DNA of 64,000 nucleotides, from positions 62,001 to 126,000 of the forward strand of contig NZ_VLNV01000006.1 of NCBI RefSeq assembly GCF_009765215.1, given 5' to 3'. The notes beneath the pieces are model-generated. The model did no database searches, was not told where the DNA came from, and saw only the letters and a list, made by a program, of their open reading frames with translations. Made by a program: the position numbers and the translations under genes. Positions 26,282-33,227 of the stretch are shown here, one piece after another (within the stretch, counting starts at the first letter, position 1; each line of letters begins with the position of its first letter). The DNA is from Lysobacter prati. GTDB lineage: Bacteria; Pseudomonadota; Gammaproteobacteria; Xanthomonadales; Xanthomonadaceae.

Positions 26282-26932
26282 ATGAACCTGCTGCACCTTG
26301 ATTCCAGCATCCTCGGCCCGTCTTCGGTGAGCCGAGCCTTGTCCTCCCACGTGGTCGAGCAACTGCTCAATAGGTTTCCGCATCTTCGCTTGACCTATCG
26401 GGATCTGGCCGCAGAACCGATTCCCCATTTGTCCGGCACCTATCTGGCCGCCGCACATGGCGCCGTGGATGCGGCCCGTGACGCCGTGCTTGCGGCCCGT
26501 GACGCCGTGCTACTCGAGGATCTGGCACTCGGAGAGACGGTCATGAAGGAGTTCCTTGCCGCTGACATCGTGGTCATCGGCGTGGCCTTCTACAATTTCT
26601 CGATCTCCACCCAACTAAAGGCATGGATCGACCGCATTGCGATCGCCGGGAAGACATTCCGCTATTCGGAGTCTGGGCAGCTGGAGGGCCTGGCTGGCAA
26701 CAAACGCGTGTTCCTGGCCATTGCACGCGGTGGCTTCTACAGCGATGGCTCACCCTCGCACGCAATGGAGCACGCAGAAACCTACCTGCGAAGCGCGTTC
26801 TCGTTCATCGGAGTGACCGACCTCAACGTGATCGCTGCAGAAGGTCTAAAGGTGAGCGGGGAGCAACGGCAGACGGCGATCGCTCAGGCCGAATTGCGCA
26901 TCGCGCAGACCATCGCTGGTTTGGCAGCCTGA
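26282..26932 (+). CDS. azoR: FMN-dependent NADH azoreductase
   Basis: A 216-residue flavodoxin-like quinone/azo reductase. The FMN phosphate loop is LLHLDSSILGPSSVSRALS at the N-terminus. PFYNFS in usual homologues appears here as GVAFYNFSISTQLKAWIDRI, followed by GKTFRYSESGQLEGLAGNKRVFLAIARGGFY, all diagnostic. It reduces azo dyes and quinones with NADH in the cytoplasm. An exact 21-base tandem duplication (26471-26512) inserts a second AARDAVL heptad in the helix near residues 64-77. Start ATG 26282; longer frames overlap the preceding gene. Confidence 0.93.
   Translation: MNLLHLDSSILGPSSVSRALSSHVVEQLLNRFPHLRLTYRDLAAEPIPHLSGTYLAAAHGAVDAARDAVLAARDAVLLEDLALGETVMKEFLAADIVVIGVAFYNFSISTQLKAWIDRIAIAGKTFRYSESGQLEGLAGNKRVFLAIARGGFYSDGSPSHAMEHAETYLRSAFSFIGVTDLNVIAAEGLKVSGEQRQTAIAQAELRIAQTIAGLAA
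26471..26512 (+). repeat. In-frame 21-bp tandem duplication inside azoR
   Basis: Two 21-base units starting GCGGCCCGTGACGCCGTGCT, differing only in the last base, encode AARDAVL twice. The reading frame is kept. Confidence 0.95.
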
Positions 26933-27005
26933 GGGTTCGGAGGCGTTCCAGCCTCAGGGAGGCTCTGTCGCCATGATCTCGTTGTAGGGCGGAATCCGGA
27001 AAGTA

Positions 27006-27031
27006 CGGTGCGGCCTACGGGGGCCGCACCG
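27006..27031. terminator. Hairpin between convergent genes
   Basis: A perfect 10-bp stem, CGGTGCGGCC and GGCCGCACCG, with loop TACGGG. It lies between azoR and the convergent secreted-protein gene and could stop transcription from both sides. It lacks a clear T-tract. Confidence 0.65.
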
Positions 27032-27052
27032 GTCAAGAGTCTTGGGAGATGG

Positions 27053-27424
27053 TCAAGGGCCGGTAGGTAAAGAGGGCTGCTCGGCGGTAGAGCGGATGGA
27101 CGTCGGAGCTGACGTGTCCTTGACGATTGTCGATACTCCATTGCCCTCGCCGGGCGCCGGGATCCCCAGTGCGCGTGCGCAGGCGGCGGCCTTGTTGAGA
27201 TGGCGATCGACTTCGGCCGGGTCCGGTGGCGTGCTGCCAGGCTTCAAGAGGCTGGCCAGCTTGTCGGGCGAGAGATCCGAGGGCGGAATCGCGGGCGGCG
27301 TGCAATTGTCCTGTTCCGTTGGAGCTTGGGGCGCCAGCCTTGGAAGGCCGGGGCCGCCAGCAAATAGCGGGGTGGACGCGAGCAGGGCAAACGCGAGCGC
27401 GGGGGCACGGGTAGTGATCTGCAT
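27053..27424 (-). CDS. Small secreted protein, paralogue of the 12.8-kb gene
   Basis: A 123-residue protein from ATG 27424 (AAGGAACT upstream) with a signal peptide (MQITTRAPALAFALLASTPLFAG). The mature part has DNC, LSPDKLASLLKPGSTPPDPAEVDRHL and KAAACARALG, leaving two cysteines that could pair, then a Ser/Thr/Pro-rich tail. It is the better-preserved member of the pair with 12840-13265. No known domain. It is probably periplasmic; function unknown. Confidence 0.7.
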   Translation of the reverse strand: MQITTRAPALAFALLASTPLFAGGPGLPRLAPQAPTEQDNCTPPAIPPSDLSPDKLASLLKPGSTPPDPAEVDRHLNKAAACARALGIPAPGEGNGVSTIVKDTSAPTSIRSTAEQPSLPTGP

Positions 27425-27713
27425 TTGAGTTCCTTCTGGACCGGGGAGTGAGGCCGCCGCGACGCAGCGAGCAGGAAGCCAGCGGGGGGAGAGAGACCGC
27501 CGGGGGAGCGACGGCTTTGGCTTGTATCCTGCCCGCCGGTCGCGGGCCTCAGATGTAGCTTGCGCGTCTGCTTCCTACGGATGACCTATGGATTCGCAAG
27601 GTGACATCTCGCGCCTCCGGCCGAACACGCCTCCGGCCTCAATGCCTTCGACCCTGCTTATGGAAGCTGGCGACGGCCATGGTGCGGCAAGGAGGCCGGC
27701 TTCCTGACTACGA
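27425..27713. other. Upstream region shared with the 13.3-kb locus
   Basis: No gene. Bases 27425-27597 resemble 13266-13442. Common blocks are CCAGAAGGAACT at the ribosome binding site, a GGGGAGAGAGAC run, and CCTACGGATG followed by ATTCGC. Together with the homologous genes this points to a duplicated locus with a conserved leader, promoter or regulatory RNA. The last 115 bases show nothing I can name. Confidence 0.5.
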
Positions 27714-28157
27714 TCACCAGTTCTGCAGTTCCCGCCGGCATGCCTGACTGAATGCCCTCAACGGATCGGGCGTCGGATTGCCCTGTTTGCGCGCCTCCTC
27801 GAAGACCTCCTGGGGGGTCTTGTTGCCGCCGATGTACAGCTCACCGATCTGCATAAGGACCGCCTCGGCCGCCGCCAAGACCTCGTCGGACGATGTCAGT
27901 CGGATGCGATTTGTCAGCGCGAGCAGCTGCGTCAGTTCGGACAGGCTGTCGATATCCCGCTGTATCGCGTCTATCCCCACGCGCGTGGCCTCGTTGATAA
28001 AGTCGCCGTACAGGGCTTCGCGCTTGGCGATTTCCTTGGCCGCACGTTCTCGAGTCGCTTGGTAACGGTGCGTAAACCAGGTGGTTGCGAAGGTAGTCAG
28101 GCCGCCGACCAGAGAGCCGGTCAGAGCAGCCAACGCGGTGATGATCGAAGCGTCCAT
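27714..28157 (-). CDS. Membrane-anchored coiled-coil protein, unknown function
   Basis: A 147-residue protein with one N-terminal membrane segment (IITALAALTGSLVGGLTTFATTWF), a charged juxtamembrane helix (HRYQATRERAAKEIAKREALYGDFINEA) and a helical cytoplasmic body. The architecture is common among small accessory-region proteins of unknown role. The start at 28157 is supported by the membrane segment at the N-terminus. It is flanked by the repeat-rich boundary of the cassette array. Confidence 0.7.
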   Translation of the reverse strand: MDASIITALAALTGSLVGGLTTFATTWFTHRYQATRERAAKEIAKREALYGDFINEATRVGIDAIQRDIDSLSELTQLLALTNRIRLTSSDEVLAAAEAVLMQIGELYIGGNKTPQEVFEEARKQGNPTPDPLRAFSQACRRELQNW

Positions 28158-28374
28158 GACCCACCTCTGCTACGCGCGTGTGGCTGACTAGTATCCGCCT
28201 CCAGACGCGATGACGTCCTCTCGGTCCGCGAGGCAGAACGCCGCAATCTGGTGCCGCTGCCAGCGATTGCAGCGACGCGTCCGGAGGCGCGCCCCTGTGA
28301 AGCTTCACGTGCGCTAGGCGAGCGGACGGTTCTGGCCGTTAGCGGTCATTGAGGTGAGCAGGCCGGCCAGTCGG
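28158..28374. other. Intergenic, one degenerate palindrome copy
   Basis: No gene is supported. 28328-28350 (GACGGTTCTGG, then CCGTTAGCGGTC) is a diverged member of the 24-nt palindrome family. Confidence 0.5.
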
Positions 28375-28568
28375 TGCTAACGTCCGCTTCCGACCCATAG
28401 CGGTCATTGGCCTAGCCATTCGTACCCCACCCGCTGGGTCCGGTTACACGGCTTGTTAGCCGGACCCAGCTTGCATAAGCTCAAGCGCAATCAGGGAGTT
28501 ACAGCCCATTCGCTGGGGTGTGGCGTCAGACGTATAACCGGACCCACGGGTCCGTCTATTAGGTAGTT
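28375..28568 (+). repeat. Long inverted repeat, right copy
   Basis: About 194 bp, the partner of 2535-2730 in opposite orientation. It includes a palindrome copy (28382-28405), a hairpin with 10-bp arms CTGGGTCCGG and CCGGACCCAG, and TATAACCGGACCCACGGGT near its right end. It ends GTAGTTAGGGC, which looks like an integron core site, 15 bases before the first cassette gene. It may itself be an unusually long attC-like site. Confidence 0.85.
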
Positions 28569-28582
28569 AGGGCTCAAAGAAG

Positions 28583-29101
28583 ATGACCTGGCTCTCAAAG
28601 CTAATGCGACGTCGGCGTCAGGAGCCTATTTACGCATTGCCGGCGCTTACCGCGTTGTTCGAGAATCACGGCTTTAGATATGCCGGTTTCACACGGGATG
28701 ACAATGCACTCGCCGGTAGAGAAGAGCACTATTTCGCGCGTCGCGACTGTAGCTTCGTTATTGAGTTCGGAATTGGCCAACACACACATGGAGATTGCTT
28801 TGTTGCAGTGAGTGTCAGCCACCCAGCCGGCGCCACCAAGACTCTGCACGCTCCCCTCTCCTACTTTGTCGATTATCGATCAGACTTGAACCGTTTGTGG
28901 CTGTCCGGGCGAGCGGCTGACGATGCCCTGGCGGAGAGCGTGGCGCCTCACATTGAGTATGCTGCTAGCGTCGCATTGCTAGCACATCAAAGGGGTCGCT
29001 CGATTCCTCTGGCGGCAGACTTGAAGGACGCACAAGCGGACGGGGCGGCGTCGAGCCCTAACAATTCATTCAAGCCGAAGCCGCTTCGCGGCTCGGCTTA
29101 A
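28583..29101 (+). CDS. Cassette gene 1, unknown function
   Basis: A 172-residue predicted cytoplasmic protein from ATG 28583. It contains ALFENHGFRYAGF and REEHYFARRDCSFVIEFG, then a central GDCFVAVSVSHP. I know no family for it. The last 15 residues (PNNSFKPKPLRGSA) are translated from the attC site, so the reading frame runs through the recombination site, a frequent feature of cassette genes in this lineage. The preceding sequence ends in a GTTAGGGC core-like site. Confidence 0.75.
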   Translation: MTWLSKLMRRRRQEPIYALPALTALFENHGFRYAGFTRDDNALAGREEHYFARRDCSFVIEFGIGQHTHGDCFVAVSVSHPAGATKTLHAPLSYFVDYRSDLNRLWLSGRAADDALAESVAPHIEYAASVALLAHQRGRSIPLAADLKDAQADGAASSPNNSFKPKPLRGSA

Positions 29102-29115
29102 CTCTGGCGTTAGGC
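29055..29115 (+). repeat. attC: attC site 1
   Basis: It runs from CCCTAAC to GTTAGGC with paired arms around AAGCCGCTTCGCGGCTC, about 61 bp. It overlaps the end of cassette gene 1. Confidence 0.92.
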
Positions 29116-29125
29116 CGCAAACCGA

Positions 29126-29398
29126 ATGTCCGACTTCCCTCAGATCAAAGAGTGGCGCTGCGCCGATGGTCCCGTCACCCACCTCCTGCTCGTCGATCAG
29201 TTCGGCTACGTCACGCACTCCGAGGCAGGTCCATCGCCTTTCACGGGCGGCTCGGCCAGGTTCTCATACGCGGACTTTGTGTCCGGCCGCAGGCACTCGG
29301 AGATCCGTGCCACGTTGGGTGAGGCGGTGCTCAATGAAGCGTTGTCGCTTGTTGGCCGCAGTTTGCCGCTCGTCTCCGGCAAGCTTCCTGCGGCCTAA
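29126..29398 (+). CDS. Cassette gene 2, unknown function
   Basis: A 90-residue small protein (MSDFPQIKEWRCADGPVTHLLL...) with predicted beta strands and a helical C-terminal half. No motif recognised. It lies exactly between two attC sites, which supports it being a mobile gene cassette. The stop TAA is part of the second attC site. Confidence 0.75.
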   Translation: MSDFPQIKEWRCADGPVTHLLLVDQFGYVTHSEAGPSPFTGGSARFSYADFVSGRRHSEIRATLGEAVLNEALSLVGRSLPLVSGKLPAA

Positions 29399-29452
29399 CA
29401 ATTCATTCAAGCCGACACCGCTCCGCGGTGCGGCTTAACTCTGGCGTTAGGG
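29393..29452 (+). repeat. attC: attC site 2
   Basis: It runs from GCCTAAC to GTTAGGG, with arms related to sites 1 and 3 but carrying compensating changes (ACCGCTCCGCGGTGC), so the hairpin is kept while the sequence differs. Confidence 0.92.
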
Positions 29453-29459
29453 CCCGCAC

Positions 29460-29813
29460 ATGCACTTTACGCAACTCGGGGAATTTCTCGCGGCCTCCCG
29501 CATCACTGGGCCCAAGCACAACCTGCTTGCGATTAGGCTCGGTGGTTCCGGCGATCCGCTTGTCTGTGACCGGGTTCCTGCTATGGGAGGGTGTAAACAC
29601 ACGCCGCTGGACGAGGATCAACTCATCAAGAACGTACTTGATGGGGTGGCTGAGGCAAATCAACAGCTAGGAACTACCTACGCGGTGTCGCACATTCGAT
29701 ACGTGGAGAACGACACGCCGCCTGAGGTCGTTTACGCTTTCATGGCAATGCGTATCGTTGAACGCCTTCACAATGGTGGCGAGTTTGCTCAGGGCGCCTC
29801 GACCGGGCCCTAA
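29460..29813 (+). CDS. Cassette gene 3, unknown function
   Basis: A 117-residue protein starting eight bases after attC site 2 (MHFTQLGEFLAASRITGPKHNLLAIRLG). It contains a C-x-H (MGGCKHTPLDEDQLI) and a C-terminal helix with VVYAFMAMRIVERL. Family unknown to me. The stop codon lies within attC site 3, the usual cassette layout. Confidence 0.75.
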   Translation: MHFTQLGEFLAASRITGPKHNLLAIRLGGSGDPLVCDRVPAMGGCKHTPLDEDQLIKNVLDGVAEANQQLGTTYAVSHIRYVENDTPPEVVYAFMAMRIVERLHNGGEFAQGASTGP

Positions 29814-29867
29814 CAAATCATTCAAGCCGAAGCCGCTTCGCGGCTCGGCTTAACTCAGGCGTTGGCG
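29807..29867 (+). repeat. attC: attC site 3, last of the array
   Basis: It runs from CCCTAAC to GTTGGCG, with the standard arms. It is followed without a further cassette by a 24-nt palindrome copy, the same junction as at 1400-1433 in the other orientation. Confidence 0.92.
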
Positions 29868-29870
29868 AAT

Positions 29871-29894
29871 GGCCGCTTATGGCCGACAGCGGTC
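29871..29894. repeat. 24-nt palindromic repeat at array end
   Basis: GGCCGCTTATGG, then CCGACAGCGGTC, a diverged copy directly after the last attC. Confidence 0.7.
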
Positions 29895-29926
29895 ACTCGG
29901 CCAGGTACGCTTTGATTGGCTTGGCG

Positions 29927-30319
29927 TCACCGCGGCCCATAGTCCCGGTCGCCACCTTCGAGTGCGGCCATGATCCAATGGGCGAGGGTTGCACCTTCCA
30001 CCGGCTTTACCAGGTACGCGAACGCGCCGCCCGCTATGACGCGTTGGCGTAAGGCCTCGGACGGAAACGCCGTCACGACTATCACCGGCAAGCGGCTTCC
30101 CAGTGCGGCCAGGGCCGCCAGCAGTTGTTCACCACTCATCAGCGGCATGTGTATGTCAGTGACCACGCAGTCCGCGTCGCTGGAATCCAAGTCGCTGAGA
30201 AGGTCTTCTGCCGATCCGTACGCGCGAACTTCGTGACCAAGCGACCGCACGAGACTGGACAGAGAGTTCCTGACCCCTGCGTCGTCGTCGACTATGGCGA
30301 TCGTGGCAGCGCGCTTCAT
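29927..30319 (-). CDS. Single-domain response regulator (receiver only)
   Basis: A 130-residue CheY/FixJ-type receiver. Acidic pocket IVDDDAGVRNSLSSL (about 9-23), phospho-acceptor Asp in VVTDIHMPLMSGEQ (about 55), conserved Thr in VIVVTAFPSE and Lys in YLVKPVEG. No DNA-binding domain follows. It starts 110 bases from the remnant of a FixJ-like regulator on the same strand. It could act as a phosphate sink or as the partner of one of the three sensor kinases further on. Confidence 0.9.
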   Translation of the reverse strand: MKRAATIAIVDDDAGVRNSLSSLVRSLGHEVRAYGSAEDLLSDLDSSDADCVVTDIHMPLMSGEQLLAALAALGSRLPVIVVTAFPSEALRQRVIAGGAFAYLVKPVEGATLAHWIMAALEGGDRDYGPR

Positions 30320-30429
30320 TCATCGGGTCCTCGCGCCGAAAGGGGCACGAACGTGCGCCGGGACGGCAATTCCTACGTTACGCCATGAACACGCCGACGC
30401 GAATCATACGCAGGTATGCAGCGGCCGGA

Positions 30430-30640
30430 TCAACCTGGTCCCATCTCCACGGCCTCAGCCTGCCGCATCAAATCTTGCCGCCCGAGATTCCAGCAAGAGA
30501 ACACGGCACCCCCCGTGCGACATCTTGACTACCGCCGCATACCGAATGTCTCCCTGCGTGCGGGTGGCGCCCAGCCAGATGCGTGCTCTGCTGTGCAGGT
30601 CACCCAGATCGCGTGACGCAACGTGCGTCAAAGAACGTGC
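30430..30640 (-). pseudogene. Remnant of a FixJ/LuxR-type response regulator C-terminus
   Basis: Read on the minus strand, the last codons before a TGA at 30430-30432 give DLMRQAEAVEMGPG, close to DLVRQAEVLGIGPG that ends the intact regulator at 40810-41463; the bases around the stop are also alike. Upstream of this the resemblance breaks down through frame changes (LGATRTQGD... against LGLSEITVKVHRG...). The full 30320-30803 interval has no intact gene. The call rests on a short match and needs alignment. Confidence 0.45.
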
Positions 30641-30696
30641 CAATGACTTGCCTGCGGTAGGAATCGGACCTCCCCCGCCGCTGCAAGAAGTTGGCC

Positions 30697-30714
30697 GACA
30701 CCTTCGTACAATCG
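30697..30714 (+). promoter_or_regulatory. Shared 18-bp motif, site a
   Basis: GACACCTTCGTACAATCG, 89 bases upstream of the cytochrome P460 start and in the same direction. It matches the motif in front of several other oxidative genes in this window. Confidence 0.6.
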
Positions 30715-30803
30715 ACAATGCCTGACGGGATCTGTGAAATGACGTCACCGGCCCAGTTTCGAAGTCCGAGGCAGGGCATGAACGTTCTGACGGAGGATCG
30801 GAC

Positions 30804-31337
30804 ATGAAGCGCAGGAACAAGTTGACCATTGTCGCAACCGCGGCGATCGCTATTGCGGGAGCCGCGGCCTTTGCCGCGCCCGACAAGTACACCCTGAAGT
30901 CACCCAGCGGAGTGGCGTTCTCCGACTTCCGGGGTTACGAAGATTGGGCGGTGGTTTCATCGGCCAGGACTGACGAGGTGCTCAAGGTCATCGTGGCGAA
31001 TCCGATCATGATCAAGGCCTATAAGTCAGGCATTCCCGGGAATGGCCAGCCATTCCCGGAAGGATCGAAGATAGCGAAGCTGCAGTGGAAACCCAAGAAG
31101 AGCACGGAGGCCCCGTTCGCAGTGGATGTTCCGGACGTTCCGACCCAGGCGTTCCTGATGGAGAAAGACAGCAAGCGCTTTCCGAAGAGTGGTGGCTGGG
31201 GATATGCGCTGTTCAATCATGATCTCGCCAACGACTCGTTCACGGTCGATCCCACCGGCGTCTCAGATTGTGGTCACGCCTGTCACGTCAAGGTTCAGAG
31301 CAAGGACCACATCTTCCACCCGTACCAGAAGCGCTGA
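30804..31337 (+). CDS. Cytochrome P460 family protein
   Basis: A 177-residue periplasmic c-type cytochrome. It has a signal peptide (LTIVATAAIAIAGAAAFA, about 7-24), the fold start YTLKSPSGVAFSDFRGYEDWAVV, and the haem site CGHACH (Cys156, Cys160, His161). The family includes cytochrome P460 (hydroxylamine oxidation to nitrite or N2O) and cytochrome c'-beta (NO/CO binding), and relies on a lysine cross-linked to haem; several lysines are present (for example in MIKAYKSG), but I cannot say which one applies. GGAGG precedes the ATG at 30804. It is preceded by the shared regulatory motif. It may handle hydroxylamine or NO, or provide redox sensing. Confidence 0.88.
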   Translation: MKRRNKLTIVATAAIAIAGAAAFAAPDKYTLKSPSGVAFSDFRGYEDWAVVSSARTDEVLKVIVANPIMIKAYKSGIPGNGQPFPEGSKIAKLQWKPKKSTEAPFAVDVPDVPTQAFLMEKDSKRFPKSGGWGYALFNHDLANDSFTVDPTGVSDCGHACHVKVQSKDHIFHPYQKR

Positions 31338-31349
31338 AAGGTATTGGCC

Positions 31350-31687
31350 CAGCCGAAAGTTGCTAAGGTCGATCGCGACCAGTAGCAGATCGCTCACCGA
31401 TTGGAGGTCGGGTCCGCGCTCCTCCGTCGCCGACTCGGAAGCTTGATCCACGTCCACGATGTCATGGGCGTTCAACGCGGCGCCGAAGTTGCCACACGAC
31501 GCAGCAGGACGTCGTGGCCGAAATGGAATTCCTGTTCCAAGGCGTGGCTTGCGAACTTCTCCAGGAAGCGAACCTCCAACCCGCGCCACAGTTCATCGCA
31601 CTCGCGCCACGGGCCGATCTCCGCAACCTCTAAGCCGGCATGGGAATGAAGGACGACCTCATCAGGTACGTCCACGTGGCGTAGCAA
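31350..31687 (-). pseudogene. Frameshifted remnant of the 239-residue HGG family
   Basis: Two minus-strand frames together reproduce the C-terminal half of the proteins at 35696-36415 and 50274-50993: LEVAEIGPWRECDELWRGLEVRF...ASHALEQEFHFGHDVLLRR in one frame, then FGAALNAHDIVDVD...RGPDLQSVSDLLLVAIDLSNFRL in another. The frame changes near 31490, the N-terminal half is absent and the stop codon is lost. It lies immediately downstream of the P460 gene on the opposite strand. Confidence 0.8.
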
Positions 31688-31747
31688 TGGTGCCTACGGG
31701 CTCTGCCGGCCAGGGCACCGGCGAGAGCGCGAAGCCACCTTTTGATC

Positions 31748-33157
31748 TTAATAGTCAAACCATTGATTGAGGGCTTCCACTTTTTCCCTCGTGTACGGAG
31801 GAAACAGGTGATCGATGGCGGCGTCCGGTGGTGAGACGAGAATCGACTTGGCGTGGGTCAATGCGTCAAAGCCGTGCTTGCCATAGTACTGGCCGATGCC
31901 CGATGTGCCGACGCCGCCGTAAGGCATGCTTTCGATGAAGAGGAAGACATTGGTCTGGTTGACCGCACCGCCACCGAAGGACAGCGAGCTGAGGACTCTG
32001 TCGATCACCGCTTGGTCGCGGCTGAAAACGTACGCGCTTAAGGGTTTTGGCAAGGATTTGATCTTCGCCAGCAACTCGCCCAGGTCGGAGTACACCAGGA
32101 TCGGCAGGATCGGCCCGAAGATCTCGTCCTGCATGACCTTGTCGACCCACGTGACGGGATAGAGAACAGTCGGATCCATGTAGCGCGACGCTTCGTCGTA
32201 ACGACCGCCGGCAACCACCTTGTCGGGATCAATGAGGGAGGCGAGGCGCGTTACCGTCGCTGGCGTGATGAGGCGGGAGTAGTCGTCCGGCCGGCTGCGA
32301 GGGTCGTCACCGTACAACTCCACCAACGCCTGCCTGGTGGCGGTGACGAACGCCTCCGCAACGGATTCGTGGACGACGGCATAACCCGGGGAGACGCACC
32401 ACTGCCCGCCCCAAGCGGTGGCGCCCCACACGATCTTCTTCGCGGCGTCGGCAATGTTCGCGGTGGCGTCAACAATCGCGGGGTTCTGTCCGCCGAGCTC
32501 GAGCAGGACGGGCGTCAGGTGTTCCGCTGCTGCCCTCATGACGGCCTTGCCGGCGCCAACGCTGCCGGTAAGGAAGATGAAGTCGAAGGGCATCTTGAGG
32601 ATGTCCGTCATGCGTTCACGATCGGCGGTGACGGCGACGACATTCTCGGGGTCAAAATACCTCGGTATCAGGTCGAGCAACACATCATTGGTCGCGGAGG
32701 TCTGGTCGGCGAGCTTCAGGATGACCGGGTTACCCCCTGACAGGGCTGCTGCGGCCGGGCGTAGCGAAAGTGTGAGTGGGCCGTTGAAGGGGCACATGAC
32801 TAGCGTCACGCCGTACGGCTCCCGGTACACCAGTCCCTTGTGTCCGCTTTCAGCGAGGAACTTCGGGATCGGGGTCTCGACGGGCTTCATCCAATCCTCG
32901 AGCTGGGCCCTCATCGCCTCGATGGAGCCGATCGAAGCGGCGACCTCGAAGACGTGCTCCTGCAGCGCGGTCTTGAAATCACGACTGCACGCCTCGTCGA
33001 AGCGCTCGAAGTTCTCCTTGAGCATCCGGACGAGCTGATCGAGCTGGTCGATCCTCCATGCATAAGACTTTGTCGCATCAGTCGAAAAGTGCGCCTTCTG
33101 CTTAGCGAACAACGCCTCGAATGGCGTCTGGGGTGGGTTGGGGTGGGTGTTTGGCAT
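31748..33157 (-). CDS. Aldehyde dehydrogenase (coniferyl aldehyde/class 3 type)
   Basis: A 469-residue NAD(P)-dependent aldehyde dehydrogenase. The catalytic Cys is in GGQWCVSPGYAVVHE and the general base Glu in VLLELGGQNPAIV. PFNGPLTLSLRPAAAALSGGNPVILKLA, FLTGSVGAGKAVM and EIFGPILPIL are typical signatures, and the C-terminus (PPYTREKVEALNQWF) resembles the coniferyl-aldehyde dehydrogenase group. It oxidises an aldehyde to the acid in the cytoplasm. Start ATG 33157 is chosen because the longer frame runs into the Rieske gene. Third gene of the minus-strand set GMC, Rieske, ALDH. Confidence 0.92.
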   Translation of the reverse strand: MPNTHPNPPQTPFEALFAKQKAHFSTDATKSYAWRIDQLDQLVRMLKENFERFDEACSRDFKTALQEHVFEVAASIGSIEAMRAQLEDWMKPVETPIPKFLAESGHKGLVYREPYGVTLVMCPFNGPLTLSLRPAAAALSGGNPVILKLADQTSATNDVLLDLIPRYFDPENVVAVTADRERMTDILKMPFDFIFLTGSVGAGKAVMRAAAEHLTPVLLELGGQNPAIVDATANIADAAKKIVWGATAWGGQWCVSPGYAVVHESVAEAFVTATRQALVELYGDDPRSRPDDYSRLITPATVTRLASLIDPDKVVAGGRYDEASRYMDPTVLYPVTWVDKVMQDEIFGPILPILVYSDLGELLAKIKSLPKPLSAYVFSRDQAVIDRVLSSLSFGGGAVNQTNVFLFIESMPYGGVGTSGIGQYYGKHGFDALTHAKSILVSPPDAAIDHLFPPYTREKVEALNQWFDY

Positions 33158-33227
33158 GGCTTTCACACTTTGGTCGGGGGAGGGTGGAGTGGGGCGCCTA
33201 CGGTCCGTGGCAATGGTGAGCGAAACC

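Noticed and set aside
28375-28568. Calling the long repeat an insertion sequence or MITE
   Set aside because: No terminal inverted repeats with target-site duplication could be seen; it is described as a repeat only.
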